Shown one piece after another: positions 16,427 through 24,591 of a DNA stretch of 64,000 nt (positions are counted from its first letter, which is position 1; the number at the start of each line of letters is the position of its first letter). The notes beneath the pieces are model-generated. The model searched no databases. It was not told the DNA's origin and was given only the letters and a program-made list of their open reading frames with translations. A program made the position numbers and the translations under genes. The DNA lies in contig NZ_JAUTAG010000001.1 in the NCBI RefSeq assembly GCF_030818255.1, positions 2,852,001 to 2,916,000 on the forward strand, given 5' to 3'. The DNA comes from Microbacterium sp. SORGH_AS_0969. GTDB lineage: Bacteria > Actinomycetota > Actinomycetes > Actinomycetales > Microbacteriaceae.

Positions 16427-17083
16427 ATGACCAATGCCGCGATCGCCGGCCGAGGCTCGACTCGACCGTCCGTCGGGACTCGTGCCTTCGACGCCCTCGA
16501 CATCGCAGCGACGGCGCTGTTCGGACTCGAGGGCGCTGCGGCTGCGGCCCACGCCGGCTTCGACCTGCTCGGTGTGGTGGTGGTCGGGCTCATCGTGGCG
16601 CTCGCGGGCGGTGTTCTCCGAGACGTCCTTCTCGGTGACCTCCCGCCCGCCGCCCTGCGAACCCCCAGTCGTATCGTCGCGGGACTGGCCGGTGCGCTCG
16701 TCGCGTTCGTCTTCATCGAGATCGTCGATGCGTTCCCGGTTCTGCCCCTGCAGATCCTGGATGCCATCGGCCTCGCGCTCTTCGCCGTCACCGGCGCGCA
16801 GAAGGCGTGGGCCTCCGGCGCGAACCTCTGGGTCGTGACGATCCTCGGAACCCTCGCGGCGACCGGCGGTGGTGTCATCCGCGACGTCCTGCTGGCACGG
16901 ACCCCCTACGTCTTGTCCGAGAGCATCTACGGCACGGCCGCTGCCGCGGGCGCGGTGGTGACCGGCATCCTGCTCGCGGTGACGGGACGCCCGCGTCTGG
17001 CCCTCGGGGCCGGCTTCGCCGTGGCGCTCGCGCTCCGGCTCGGTGCGGTCGTCTGGGGCTGGTCCCTGCCGAGGATCGCGTGA
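16427..17083 (+). CDS. TRIC-type (UPF0126) membrane protein, first of a tandem pair
   Basis: 218 residues. Two copies of a three-helix unit are visible. The first carries GGVLRDVLLGDLPPAALR, the second GGGVIRDVLLARTPYVL. The G-G-x-x-R-D-V-L-L pattern is the signature of the UPF0126/YicG family, whose bacterial members are trimeric cation channels related to eukaryotic TRIC. ATG 16427 gives a short cytoplasmic N-terminus before helix 1; an upstream in-frame start would add about 28 unlike residues. The stop codon overlaps the GTG of a paralogue. The two may form hetero-oligomers or be a simple duplication. Confidence 0.85.
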   Translation: MTNAAIAGRGSTRPSVGTRAFDALDIAATALFGLEGAAAAAHAGFDLLGVVVVGLIVALAGGVLRDVLLGDLPPAALRTPSRIVAGLAGALVAFVFIEIVDAFPVLPLQILDAIGLALFAVTGAQKAWASGANLWVVTILGTLAATGGGVIRDVLLARTPYVLSESIYGTAAAAGAVVTGILLAVTGRPRLALGAGFAVALALRLGAVVWGWSLPRIA

Positions 17084-17730
17084 CGCTCACGGTCCGCGTG
17101 TCCGGCACCGCGGTGCGCCCTCTCCCGGGGCGCCCCTCGCTCGGCGCGCAGGCGTTCGCGGCCTTGGACATCGTCGCCACCGGGGTCCGCGGCGTCGAGG
17201 GCGCAGCGCTCGCCGCCAACGCCGGCTTCGACCTGCTCGGCGTTCTCGTGGTCGGGTTCGTCGCTGCCGTCGTCGGCGGGATGCTGCGCGACGTGCTCCT
17301 GGGCGATCTCCCCCCGGCCGCTCTGCGTTCCTCGAGTCGCATCATCGTTGCCCTGGCGGCGTCCGCGGCCACGTTCGCGCTACTGAAACTCGTCGACGAG
17401 GTCCCTCCGACGGTGCTGCTCACGCTCGACGGCGTCGGGCTCGCCCTGTTCGCGGTGATCGGTGCACAGAAGGCCTCGGCGCACGGCGCGAGCCTGTGGG
17501 TGGTCGTGGTGGTCGGGGTGGTCGCCGCGACGGGCGGGGGAGTCGTCCGCGACGTGCTCCTCGGGCAGACGCCCGTGCTGCTCACCCAGAGCGTTTACGG
17601 CGGGGCTGCTGCGCTCGGGGCTCTGGCCACCGGCATCCTGCTCGTCACCACCCGACGTGCGCACCTGTCGATCGTGGTCGGATTCGTCCTCGCGTTCGGT
17701 CTCCGCGAGGCGGTGCTGCTGATCGGCTGA
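17080..17730 (+). CDS. TRIC-type (UPF0126) membrane protein, second of a tandem pair
   Basis: 216 residues from GTG 17080, which overlaps the previous TGA by 4 bases (GTGA). The duplicated motifs are present as GGMLRDVLLGDLPPAALR and GGGVVRDVLLGQTPVLL. Long stretches match the preceding gene almost residue for residue (for instance AGFDLLGV and LDxxGLALFAVxGAQKA), so the pair arose by tandem duplication and then diverged mainly in the last two helices. As with its neighbour, a cation channel function is inferred from family structure work and not from direct evidence here. Confidence 0.85.
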   Translation: MTLTVRVSGTAVRPLPGRPSLGAQAFAALDIVATGVRGVEGAALAANAGFDLLGVLVVGFVAAVVGGMLRDVLLGDLPPAALRSSSRIIVALAASAATFALLKLVDEVPPTVLLTLDGVGLALFAVIGAQKASAHGASLWVVVVVGVVAATGGGVVRDVLLGQTPVLLTQSVYGGAAALGALATGILLVTTRRAHLSIVVGFVLAFGLREAVLLIG

Positions 17731-17749
17731 CGTCGGCCGGTCGCGGGTC

Positions 17750-17755
17750 TACGCT
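17750..17755 (+). promoter_or_regulatory. -10 hexamer of a leaderless promoter
   Basis: TACGCT, 6 bases before the ATG at 17762. Confidence 0.6.
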
Positions 17756-17761
17756 GACCGC

Positions 17762-18361
17762 ATGCGCTTCGCTCACCTCGGGGCCGAGCCCCGCATCCAT
17801 CCCGACGCGGTCGTTGCTCCGACGGCCGTCGTCAGCGGCGACGTCACGATCGGTCCCGGATGCCAGGTCCTCCACGGTGCCGTTCTCACCTCCGAGGGCA
17901 GTCCCATCGTGTTGGGCGAGAACGTCATCGTGATGGAGAACGCGCTCGTGCGTGCCAGTTCGACGCACCCCGTGCATGTGGGTGCGCACACCCTGGTCGG
18001 GCCGATGGCGAGTGTCGCCGGTGCGGATGTGGGCGAAGAGGTGTTCCTCGCCACGGGGACGCGTGTGTTCAACGGAGCCGAGATCGGCGACCGCAGCGAG
18101 GTCCGTATCAACGCGGTCGTGCACCTGCGGACCGTCCTCCCCGCCGAGACCGTCGTGCCGATCGGGTGGGTCGCCGTCGGCGAACCGGTGCAACTGCTCT
18201 CGCCGGACCGTCACGACGAGATCTGGGCCGCGCAGAAGGAACTCGACTTCCCCGGGTACGTCTTCGGCCTCGACCGCGAGACCCCCGACCTGATGGTGCA
18301 GCTGACCGAGCGGTACGGCCGCAGCCTCGCGCGCCACGCCGCCGACCGCGCCCTCGACTGA
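17762..18361 (+). CDS. Gamma-carbonic-anhydrase-like hexapeptide-repeat protein
   Basis: 199 residues. Residues 10-130 form a left-handed beta-helix with repeating [LIV]-G-x4 hexapeptides (VVSGDVTIGPGCQV, VHVGAHTLVGPMASVAGADVG). The family places three zinc-binding His residues on adjacent turns; here the candidates are in SSTHPVHVGAH, but not all three canonical positions are obvious, so enzymatic activity is uncertain. A C-terminal alpha-helix (LMVQLTERYGRSLARH) packs on the helix in relatives. A -10 element ends 6 bases before the ATG. It could be a metal-binding transferase-like protein and not a true carbonic anhydrase. Confidence 0.7.
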   Translation: MRFAHLGAEPRIHPDAVVAPTAVVSGDVTIGPGCQVLHGAVLTSEGSPIVLGENVIVMENALVRASSTHPVHVGAHTLVGPMASVAGADVGEEVFLATGTRVFNGAEIGDRSEVRINAVVHLRTVLPAETVVPIGWVAVGEPVQLLSPDRHDEIWAAQKELDFPGYVFGLDRETPDLMVQLTERYGRSLARHAADRALD

Positions 18362-18380
18362 GTCCACGCCCGGCTCGGGT

Positions 18381-18466
18381 GTGCCGTCCCGCGGAGTTCG
18401 TGGGCGACACGCCGGTTCGGGGGTGGTCGGGGCGGCGTGTCATGGCCGAACTCCGCCTGACGGCAC
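18381..18466. repeat. Dispersed palindromic repeat, copy 1
   Basis: The left arm has GTGCCGTC, then GCGGAGTTCG, then GACACGCCG (18381-18414); the right arm carries the same three words inverted (18433-18466). The words are identical between arms while the bases between them differ. The same words occur at 36.0-36.6 kb and 61.1 kb. Located between two convergent genes. Confidence 0.8.
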
Positions 18467-18539
18467 GTGCCCGCCTCGCACGGCGGCGCGCCGACCCCCG
18501 CGAGGGGAGCCGGCGCGCCGAGGATAGAACGGATGCCGC

Positions 18540-21212
18540 TCAGCCGGTGTTCTGCAGACCCGCCGCCACACCGCTCACCGACAGCAGCAGCAGGCGCTGG
18601 TGCTCGGCATCCGGGGTCCCGGACTCGGTCGAGGCGTCGCGGAGCGCGCGCAGCGCGCGCAACTGCAGCAGAGACAGGGCGTCGACGTACGGGCTGCGCA
18701 TCTTCACCGCGCGCTGCAGCACCGGCTTGTTGCCGAGCAGCTCACCGCCCGTGATGCGCTCGACCCACGAGCGGGTGAGGAGCATCTCGTCCATCACGAG
18801 CTGAGCGAGGTCGTCGCGGTCGCCGAGCGCGAGGTAACGGCGGGCGATGCGCTCGTCGGCCTTCGCGAGGCTCATCGCGACGTTGTCGATCATCGTGCGG
18901 AACAGGGGCCACTGCTCGTATGCATCGCGGAGGCGCTGCTCGTCACCGACCGCGTCGAGTGCGGTCCCGAGGCCGAACCATCCGGCGAGGTTGATGCGGG
19001 CCTGCGTCCACGAGAACACCCACGGGATGGCGCGCAGGTCTTCGAGCGATTCGACCGACAGGCCGCGACGCGCGGGACGGGAGCCGAGCGCGAGATGACC
19101 CAGCTCCTCCATCGGGGTGACCGTGGCGAACCACGGCGCGAAGCCCGGAGCCTTCACGAGGGCGAAGAAGCGCTCGCGCGAAGCGACGTCCATGGTCTGG
19201 GCGACGTCGGCGAATGCCTCGGCGGCCCCGCGGTTACGGCGCTCGATCGAGGGAGAGGATGCCGTGAGCACGGCCGCCGCGACCTGGTCGATGTGGCGCA
19301 TGGCGATGTCGGGATCGCCGTAGCGGGCGAAGATGACCTCGCCCTGCTCGGTGAGCTTGAAGCGTCCGTCGACCGAGTGCGGCGGCTGCGCGAGGATCGC
19401 CGAGTTGGCGGGTCCACCGCCGCGCCCGAGGGCACCGCCGCGGCCGTGGAAGAGCGTGAGCTCGATGCCCTCGGCCTCGGCCCACGTCGAGATCTTGGCC
19501 TGGGCTTCGTAGAGGGCGAGGTTCGCGGCGACCGGCCCGACGTCCTTCGACGAATCGGAGTAGCCGAGCATGACCTCGAGGCGTCGGCCGGTGGCATCCA
19601 GTCGGCTGACGAAGGAGGGGTGCGTGACGATCTCGGCCAGGATGCCCGGGGCCGCCTGCAGGTCGGCGAACGTCTCGAAAAGCGGGATGACGTCGAGCAC
19701 GGGGAGGGCCTCGCCCGGGCCCATCGCGTAGGAGGCGAGCTCGTGGACGTTCGCGAGGTCTTCGGCTGACTGCGTGAACGACACGATGTAGCGGCCGGCG
19801 GCGCGGGGGCCGAAGCGCTCCTGCACGTAGGCGATCGAGCGGAAGACCTCGAGCACCTCGTCGGTCTGCTCGCTGCGCTCCCCACCCGCTCGCAGTTCGT
19901 CGAGCACCTTCCGGTGGACGGCGGAGTGCTGGCGAACCTCGAGCTCGGTCAGATGGAAGCCGTACGTCTCGACCTGCCAGACCAGACGCTGGAGCGCGCC
20001 GTTTGCCTGCCGTGCGGCGCCCGCGGCGACGAGCGAGTCCTGCACGACGCGCAGGTCGGCGAGAAGGTGCTCGGGGTCGCGGTACGCGAGGTCGGCGTTG
20101 CGCGTGCGGGTCGCGGCGATCTTGCGCGCGAGGAGCAGCATGATGCGCCGGTGCGGCTCGTCCGGCGACCGCTCGGCGATCTCCTTGGCCGCGTCCTCGT
20201 CGGCGGCGCGCAGACGGTGCCACAGGGCGACGAGGGCGTCGCTGGGCGGCGTGGTCTCGGCATCCAGGGTGAGACCACGCCCCACGCGCTGCGTCGTGCG
20301 CTCGAGGCCGAGGAGCACGTGCTCGCTCGCGATCGCGGCGGCCTTGCGGGTGACGGATGCCGTGACGAAGGGGTTGCCGTCACGGTCGCCGCCGACCCAC
20401 GAGCCGACGCGCACGAACGGCTTCACGATCGGAGCGCGCGAACCGGCGTTCTCGCCTTGGAGGATGTCGTCGATGCGGCGGTACACGCGCGGGACCGCGG
20501 TGTAGAGGGTCTCGTCGAACACCGACATGACCGAACGGACCTCGTCGACCGGCGATGGCTTCTCGCGGCGCAGGGGAGCGGTGCGCCAGAGCGTATCGAT
20601 CTCCTCGAGCATGCGCCGCTCGGCGCGGCGGCTCTCGGTGCCGCCCTCGGTCGCGGCGTCGTGCTCCGACAGCAGTTCCGACAGACGACGGATGCTGGTC
20701 GAGATCGCGCGGCGGCGAGCCTCGGTGGGGTGCGCCGTGAAGACGGGGTGGAAGCGCAGGGCCTGCAGGCGGGCGAGGGCGGTGTCGGCGCCCACCTCTT
20801 CCGACAGGCGTTCGAACGCCGAGGCGATCGTGTCGGGCGTACCCGAACGCGACGGGCGGTCACCACGCTCACGCAGGATGCGCACGCGCTGGTGCTCCTC
20901 GACGAGATTGACGAGGTGGAAGTACGCCGTGAAGGCGCGGGCCACCTCGTCGGCCCGCTCGATCGAGAAGCCGTCGGCGATCGCCGCGGCCCGCTCGAAC
21001 GCCTCGGGCGTCTCGTCGGTGTAGGCCTGGATCGTCGCCGTGCGCAGCCGCTCGACGTCGTCGTACAGTCCGGGGGAGCCGCTCTCCTGAAGCACGCGGC
21101 CCAGGAGCGATCCGAGCAGGCGCACATCGGCACGCATCTGTTCGGGCAGCTCCTGGCCGGCCTCGAAGCGGCCCACGAGGTCGATGGCCTCGGTCGGGGT
21201 CAGTTCTCGCAC
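18540..21212 (-). CDS. ppc: Phosphoenolpyruvate carboxylase
   Basis: 890 residues. It carboxylates phosphoenolpyruvate to oxaloacetate to refill the citric acid cycle. The catalytic motifs are intact: FTAHPTEARRRAI with the catalytic His, the glycine-rich LGYSDSSKDVG, and FHGRGGALGRGGGPANSAI. The protein ends AAGLQNTG, the conserved C-terminus that enters the active site. GTG 21212 is chosen because TAATCT ends 7 bases before it and because the family begins near here; a longer open frame upstream has no family match. Allosteric residues cannot be judged from this alone. Confidence 0.96.
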   Translation of the reverse strand: MRELTPTEAIDLVGRFEAGQELPEQMRADVRLLGSLLGRVLQESGSPGLYDDVERLRTATIQAYTDETPEAFERAAAIADGFSIERADEVARAFTAYFHLVNLVEEHQRVRILRERGDRPSRSGTPDTIASAFERLSEEVGADTALARLQALRFHPVFTAHPTEARRRAISTSIRRLSELLSEHDAATEGGTESRRAERRMLEEIDTLWRTAPLRREKPSPVDEVRSVMSVFDETLYTAVPRVYRRIDDILQGENAGSRAPIVKPFVRVGSWVGGDRDGNPFVTASVTRKAAAIASEHVLLGLERTTQRVGRGLTLDAETTPPSDALVALWHRLRAADEDAAKEIAERSPDEPHRRIMLLLARKIAATRTRNADLAYRDPEHLLADLRVVQDSLVAAGAARQANGALQRLVWQVETYGFHLTELEVRQHSAVHRKVLDELRAGGERSEQTDEVLEVFRSIAYVQERFGPRAAGRYIVSFTQSAEDLANVHELASYAMGPGEALPVLDVIPLFETFADLQAAPGILAEIVTHPSFVSRLDATGRRLEVMLGYSDSSKDVGPVAANLALYEAQAKISTWAEAEGIELTLFHGRGGALGRGGGPANSAILAQPPHSVDGRFKLTEQGEVIFARYGDPDIAMRHIDQVAAAVLTASSPSIERRNRGAAEAFADVAQTMDVASRERFFALVKAPGFAPWFATVTPMEELGHLALGSRPARRGLSVESLEDLRAIPWVFSWTQARINLAGWFGLGTALDAVGDEQRLRDAYEQWPLFRTMIDNVAMSLAKADERIARRYLALGDRDDLAQLVMDEMLLTRSWVERITGGELLGNKPVLQRAVKMRSPYVDALSLLQLRALRALRDASTESGTPDAEHQRLLLLSVSGVAAGLQNTG

Positions 21213-21219
21213 ACGCCCC

Positions 21220-21225
21220 AGATTA
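21220..21225 (-). promoter_or_regulatory. -10 hexamer of the leaderless ppc promoter
   Basis: TAATCT on the minus strand, 7 bases before the GTG at 21212. Confidence 0.6.
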
Positions 21226-21292
21226 TCGGCGTCCCGTGTCGAGCAGATGACGCGCGGACACAGTGGTACACGTCCGGTCCATCGCCGCCGTG

Positions 21293-21383
21293 CCGAACTC
21301 CGGACTTTTCGCCGCTCGTCGCACGGATGCCGCGGGATTCTGCGGTCGCTGCCGCGTGGCATCCGAGATCTTCCGGAGTTCGG
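21293..21383. repeat. Nested palindrome between divergent ppc and mazG
   Basis: Outer arms CCGAACTCCGGA (21293-21304) and TCCGGAGTTCGG (21372-21383) are perfect complements. Inside, GGATGCCGCG (21325-21334) pairs imperfectly with CGCGTGGCATCC (21353-21364). The GGAGTTCG core resembles the dispersed palindrome at 18.4 kb but the other words are missing. Confidence 0.55.
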
Positions 21384-21460
21384 TCCGTTCTCGGTCCGCC
21401 GCGCGTTCGAGCGGGGCATACTCGGGACAGCGGCGTCTTCGCGCCGGGGAGGGAGGCGCC

Positions 21461-22096
21461 GTGACCGACGACGCACTGCGACAGGCCGCCGACACCATGC
21501 GAACTGTGCGCGAGCGCTGCGCGTGGACGCGGACCATCGATCACCGCGACCTCGTGCCGTACCTCGTGGAGGAGAGCGCCGAGGTGATCGACGCCGTCGA
21601 GTCCGGCACGCGCGCGGACCTGCGCGAAGAGCTGGGCGACCTGCTCTGGCAGGTGCTGTTCCACTCCGAGATCGCGGCGGGCGATCCCGACGACCCCTTC
21701 GACATCGACGACGTCGCGCGCGGGCTGACCGAGAAGATGGTGCGGCGGCATCCCCATGTGTTCGCGGATGCCGTGGCATCCACTCCCGAAGAGGTGCTCG
21801 TGCACTGGAACGCGGCGAAGGCCGCGGAGAAGCACGACCGCACCAGCGTGCTGGACGGGGTCAGCGATCACATGCCGTCACTCGCGCTGGCACAGAAGGT
21901 GATCGGCAAGGCGGCGCAGGTGGGAGTCTCCGCACCGCATCATCGCCTCGCCGATCCCGCCTCCGAAGCCGAGCTCGGCGACGCCCTGCTGACGTTGGTG
22001 CAACTCGCTCGCGAGCGCGGGTGGGATGCCGAGCGCGCTCTGCGCGAGCGCCTCCGGAGCCTGCGTGCCGAGGTGCGCGCCGCCGAGCAGTCCTGA
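21461..22096 (+). CDS. mazG: MazG-family nucleoside triphosphate pyrophosphohydrolase
   Basis: 211 residues. The metal-binding E-E-x-x-E ... E-x-x-D pattern of all-alpha NTP pyrophosphohydrolases is seen as LVEESAEVIDAVESG then LREELGDLLWQVLFHSEIA. The typical MazG block GLTEKMVRRHPHVF and WNAAKAAEKHDR follow. The enzyme hydrolyses (d)NTPs, including damaged ones, to the monophosphate and lowers ppGpp-linked stress effects in E. coli. GTG 21461 is preceded by GGGAGG and matches the family start. The C-terminal part is shorter than in E. coli, as usual in actinobacteria. Confidence 0.9.
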   Translation: MTDDALRQAADTMRTVRERCAWTRTIDHRDLVPYLVEESAEVIDAVESGTRADLREELGDLLWQVLFHSEIAAGDPDDPFDIDDVARGLTEKMVRRHPHVFADAVASTPEEVLVHWNAAKAAEKHDRTSVLDGVSDHMPSLALAQKVIGKAAQVGVSAPHHRLADPASEAELGDALLTLVQLARERGWDAERALRERLRSLRAEVRAAEQS

Positions 22097-22150
22097 CTCT
22101 CCCCGGCTCGTACGCCACGGGCACCCGCCCGACCCTGGAACAATGGACCA

Positions 22151-23425
22151 GTGGCATCCGTAAACCCGCCGCGCGGCATGCGCGACTTCCTCCCCGCTGA
22201 CAAGGCCCGTCGCGAGCGCGTGCTCGCCATCATCCGCGAGCGCTACCGCGCCCACGGCTTCGACGAGATCGAGACCCCCGTCATGGAGGACTACGACCGC
22301 CTGCACGCGGGCCTCGGCGGCGACAACGAGAAGCTGTCCTTCAGCATCCTCAAGCGGGGGATGGATGCCGAGGCGATCCGCGCCGCGGCCGGCGACCAGG
22401 CTGCATTGGCCGACCTTGGCCTGCGCTACGACCTCACCGTCCCGCTCGCGCGGTTCTACGCGACGAACCGCGCTCAGCTTCCGGCGGTGTTCCGCGCGAT
22501 CCAGATGGCGCCCGTCTGGCGGGCTGAGCGGCCGCAGAAGGGACGCTACCGCCAGTTCATGCAGTGCGACATCGACATCATCGGCGATGCCTCGGCCCGC
22601 GCCGAAGCCGAGCTGATGACCGCGAGCCTCGACGTGCTCGACCACTTGGGTCTCGAGGGCGGGTCTATCCGCGTGAACGACCGGCGTGTGCTCGACGCGA
22701 TGCTCGACGTGTTCGGCTTCGTCGTCGACGAGCGTCCGGGCGTGCTCATCACGATCGACAAGCTCGACAAGATCGGGCCGTCCGGTGTCGTCGCCGAGCT
22801 GCGCGATCGCGGTGCGACCGCGGACGCCGTCGATGCTCTCGCCGCCTACCTCGACCGCCCTGCGAGCACCCCGTCGTTCGACGAGGCCGGTATCCGCGCG
22901 GCCCTGCCGGACGGCATCCCGGACGAGGTCATCGCGCACCTCGTCGCGCTCGGCGAGACGGTGGCTGCCGCCCGGGGCGCCGACGCCCCTCTCGTGTTCG
23001 ACCCCTTCCTCGTTCGCGGCATGGGCTACTACACCGGCACGATCTTCGAACTCGCCCACCCCTCCGTCGACTACTCGCTCGGCGGCGGCGGTCGCTACGA
23101 CGGCATGATCGGGCGCTTCCTCGGACAGGACGTCCCGGCGGTCGGGTTCTCGATCGGCTTCGAGCGCATCGTCGATCTGCTGCAGGATGCCGCGGACACC
23201 GGCGAGCGATCCGTCGTCCTCGTGCACGACCGAGACGTGCCGCTCTCCACCCTGCTCGCGCTCAAGACGGCGCTGATCGCCCAGGGCGTGCGCGTGCGCG
23301 TCGAACAACGGGCGAAGAACATGAAGGCGCTGCTCGAGCGATCCGCCGCCGACGGCTACGTGTCGTTCGCGAGCGTCGGGGTGGACACCACGGCCGAGTC
23401 TCTGGAGCTTCGCCCACTGAACTGA
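22151..23425 (+). CDS. hisS: Histidyl-tRNA synthetase
   Basis: 424 residues, normal for class II HisRS, which charges tRNA-His in the cytoplasm. Motif 1 region: PPRGMRDFLPADKARRE. Motif 2 with the ATP loop: WRAERPQKGRYRQFMQCDID. The histidine-A region appears as GMGYYTGTIFEL and motif 3 as VGFSIGFERI. The C-terminal anticodon-binding domain starts near SVVLVHDRDVPLS. The start is GTG 22151; ACAAT-containing sequence lies 5-6 bases before it and no Shine-Dalgarno site is evident, so it is probably leaderless. Downstream of mazG by 54 bases. Confidence 0.96.
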   Translation: MASVNPPRGMRDFLPADKARRERVLAIIRERYRAHGFDEIETPVMEDYDRLHAGLGGDNEKLSFSILKRGMDAEAIRAAAGDQAALADLGLRYDLTVPLARFYATNRAQLPAVFRAIQMAPVWRAERPQKGRYRQFMQCDIDIIGDASARAEAELMTASLDVLDHLGLEGGSIRVNDRRVLDAMLDVFGFVVDERPGVLITIDKLDKIGPSGVVAELRDRGATADAVDALAAYLDRPASTPSFDEAGIRAALPDGIPDEVIAHLVALGETVAAARGADAPLVFDPFLVRGMGYYTGTIFELAHPSVDYSLGGGGRYDGMIGRFLGQDVPAVGFSIGFERIVDLLQDAADTGERSVVLVHDRDVPLSTLLALKTALIAQGVRVRVEQRAKNMKALLERSAADGYVSFASVGVDTTAESLELRPLN

Positions 23426-23460
23426 GAGCGCGCGGGGCCGCTGCGCGCACCTCGCTCGTG

Positions 23461-23607
23461 AGGTCCCTGAGCCTGTCGAAGGGACCGGCTCGGCGGCCCG
23501 GTGGCTTCGACGAGCTCAGCCGCCTCTCGCGCGGCTCCGCGTCGGTACGGGGGCTGGCGACGAGCTCAGCCACCTTTCGCGCAGCTCCGCGTCGGCGAGG
23601 GACGCGG
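23461..23607. repeat. Palindromic repeat region with GGTCCCTGAG-type words
   Basis: Between hisS and a convergent gene. GGTCCCTGAGCCTGTCGAAG, continuing to GGGACC (23462-23486), is an imperfect palindrome. It is followed by GGTGGCTTCGACGAGCTCAG and two further copies of the GACGAGCTCAGCC word with GCTCCGCGTCGG. The same words occur at 28.6-28.8 kb. Similar 'TTCGACAGGCTCAG' elements are widespread in bacterial intergenic DNA. Confidence 0.75.
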
Positions 23608-24465
23608 CTAAGCGACCGCGCTGATCAACGCCTCCGTCGGGTTCTCGGCCGCGAGGCGATCCAGACGCGCCGCGGTGTCGGCATCCCGGGGCGAGAACCA
23701 GACCACGCGAGAGCCGAGGCCGTCGTCGATCCACAGGCTCGACATCTCGAGGTTCAGTTCGCCGACCCGCGCGTGCACGAGGTGCTTGACGGCATTGCGC
23801 TCGCCGCCCACGTCGCCCAGGCGCCAGAGCTCGGCGAACCGCGGCGACTCCTCTTCGAGCTCGGCGACGAAGCGCTGCCAGGACGGCTCCTCGTGGTGTC
23901 GCCCGTACGCTGCGCGCAGGCGCGCGGCGATCCGCCGTTGGGCGTGGTCGAGGTCGACGTGCGCGTGTTGCCACACGGAGTCGGTGAACAGCAGCACGGC
24001 GCAATTGCGTCGCTCGGCGGGCATCTCGTCGAGGTCGTCGAACAGGTAGCGGTACGAGCGGTTGTACGCGCGGATATCGAAGCGAGCGGTCTGGACCGCC
24101 GCGGGGTAGGGAAGCAGCTTCTCGAGCAGGTCGAGATGCGTCGCTCCCACGCAGAGGCGCGTTCCTCGATCGGGAACGGGGAGGTCGGCGAGGGCGAACA
24201 GGTGGTCGCGCTCGTCGTCGCTCAGGCGGAGCGCCCGCGCGATGGCCGCGACGACCTGCGCGGACGCGGCGATCGGTCGGCCCTGCTCGAGCCAGGTGTA
24301 CCAGGTGAGCCTGACACCGGCGAGCTGCGCGACTTCTTCACGGCGGAGACCGGCGACACGGCGTCGCGTGCCCTCGGGCAGCCCCACGTCTGCGGGGCGA
24401 AGACGCGCTCGCCTACTGCGCAGGAACCCCGCGAACTCGGCGCGGACATCATCGGATCGGGTCAC
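23608..24465 (-). CDS. XRE-family regulator with MmyB-like ligand domain
   Basis: 285 residues from GTG 24465 (GAAGGAG 7 bases upstream). Residues 1-75 are a helix-turn-helix: FAGFLRSRRARLRPADVGLP, then RRRVAGLRREEVAQLAGV and the recognition helix LTWYTWLEQGRPI. The rest is the MmyB-like PAS-type domain that binds lipid-like ligands (YNRSYRYLFDD, LEEESPRFAELWRLGDVG, LNLEMSSLWIDDG). Such regulators commonly sit divergent from a transporter or dehydrogenase gene that they repress. Here the partner is an MFS pump 126 bases away, with a strong palindrome in between. Confidence 0.85.
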   Translation of the reverse strand: MTRSDDVRAEFAGFLRSRRARLRPADVGLPEGTRRRVAGLRREEVAQLAGVRLTWYTWLEQGRPIAASAQVVAAIARALRLSDDERDHLFALADLPVPDRGTRLCVGATHLDLLEKLLPYPAAVQTARFDIRAYNRSYRYLFDDLDEMPAERRNCAVLLFTDSVWQHAHVDLDHAQRRIAARLRAAYGRHHEEPSWQRFVAELEEESPRFAELWRLGDVGGERNAVKHLVHARVGELNLEMSSLWIDDGLGSRVVWFSPRDADTAARLDRLAAENPTEALISAVA

Positions 24466-24535
24466 GGCATCGCTCCTTCTCCGGCGATCATAGGGCGGTC
24501 CTCCGACACTCGACCGCCGCAGGGGAGTGGTGCCA

Positions 24536-24569
24536 GTACCAGGATGAGTGCACTCCTGGTACCAGGATG
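24536..24569. promoter_or_regulatory. Operator between the MmyB-like regulator and the MFS gene
   Basis: GTACCAGGA (24536-24544) and TCCTGGTAC (24554-24562) are perfect inverted arms. GTACCAGGATG also occurs as a direct repeat at 24536-24546 and 24559-24569, 23 bases apart, and GAGTGCACTC (24546-24555) is a palindrome inside. Such stacked symmetry between divergent genes is typical of an autoregulated repressor site. Confidence 0.75.
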
Positions 24570-24591
24570 CCGCGGTCTCCATGCTGGCACC

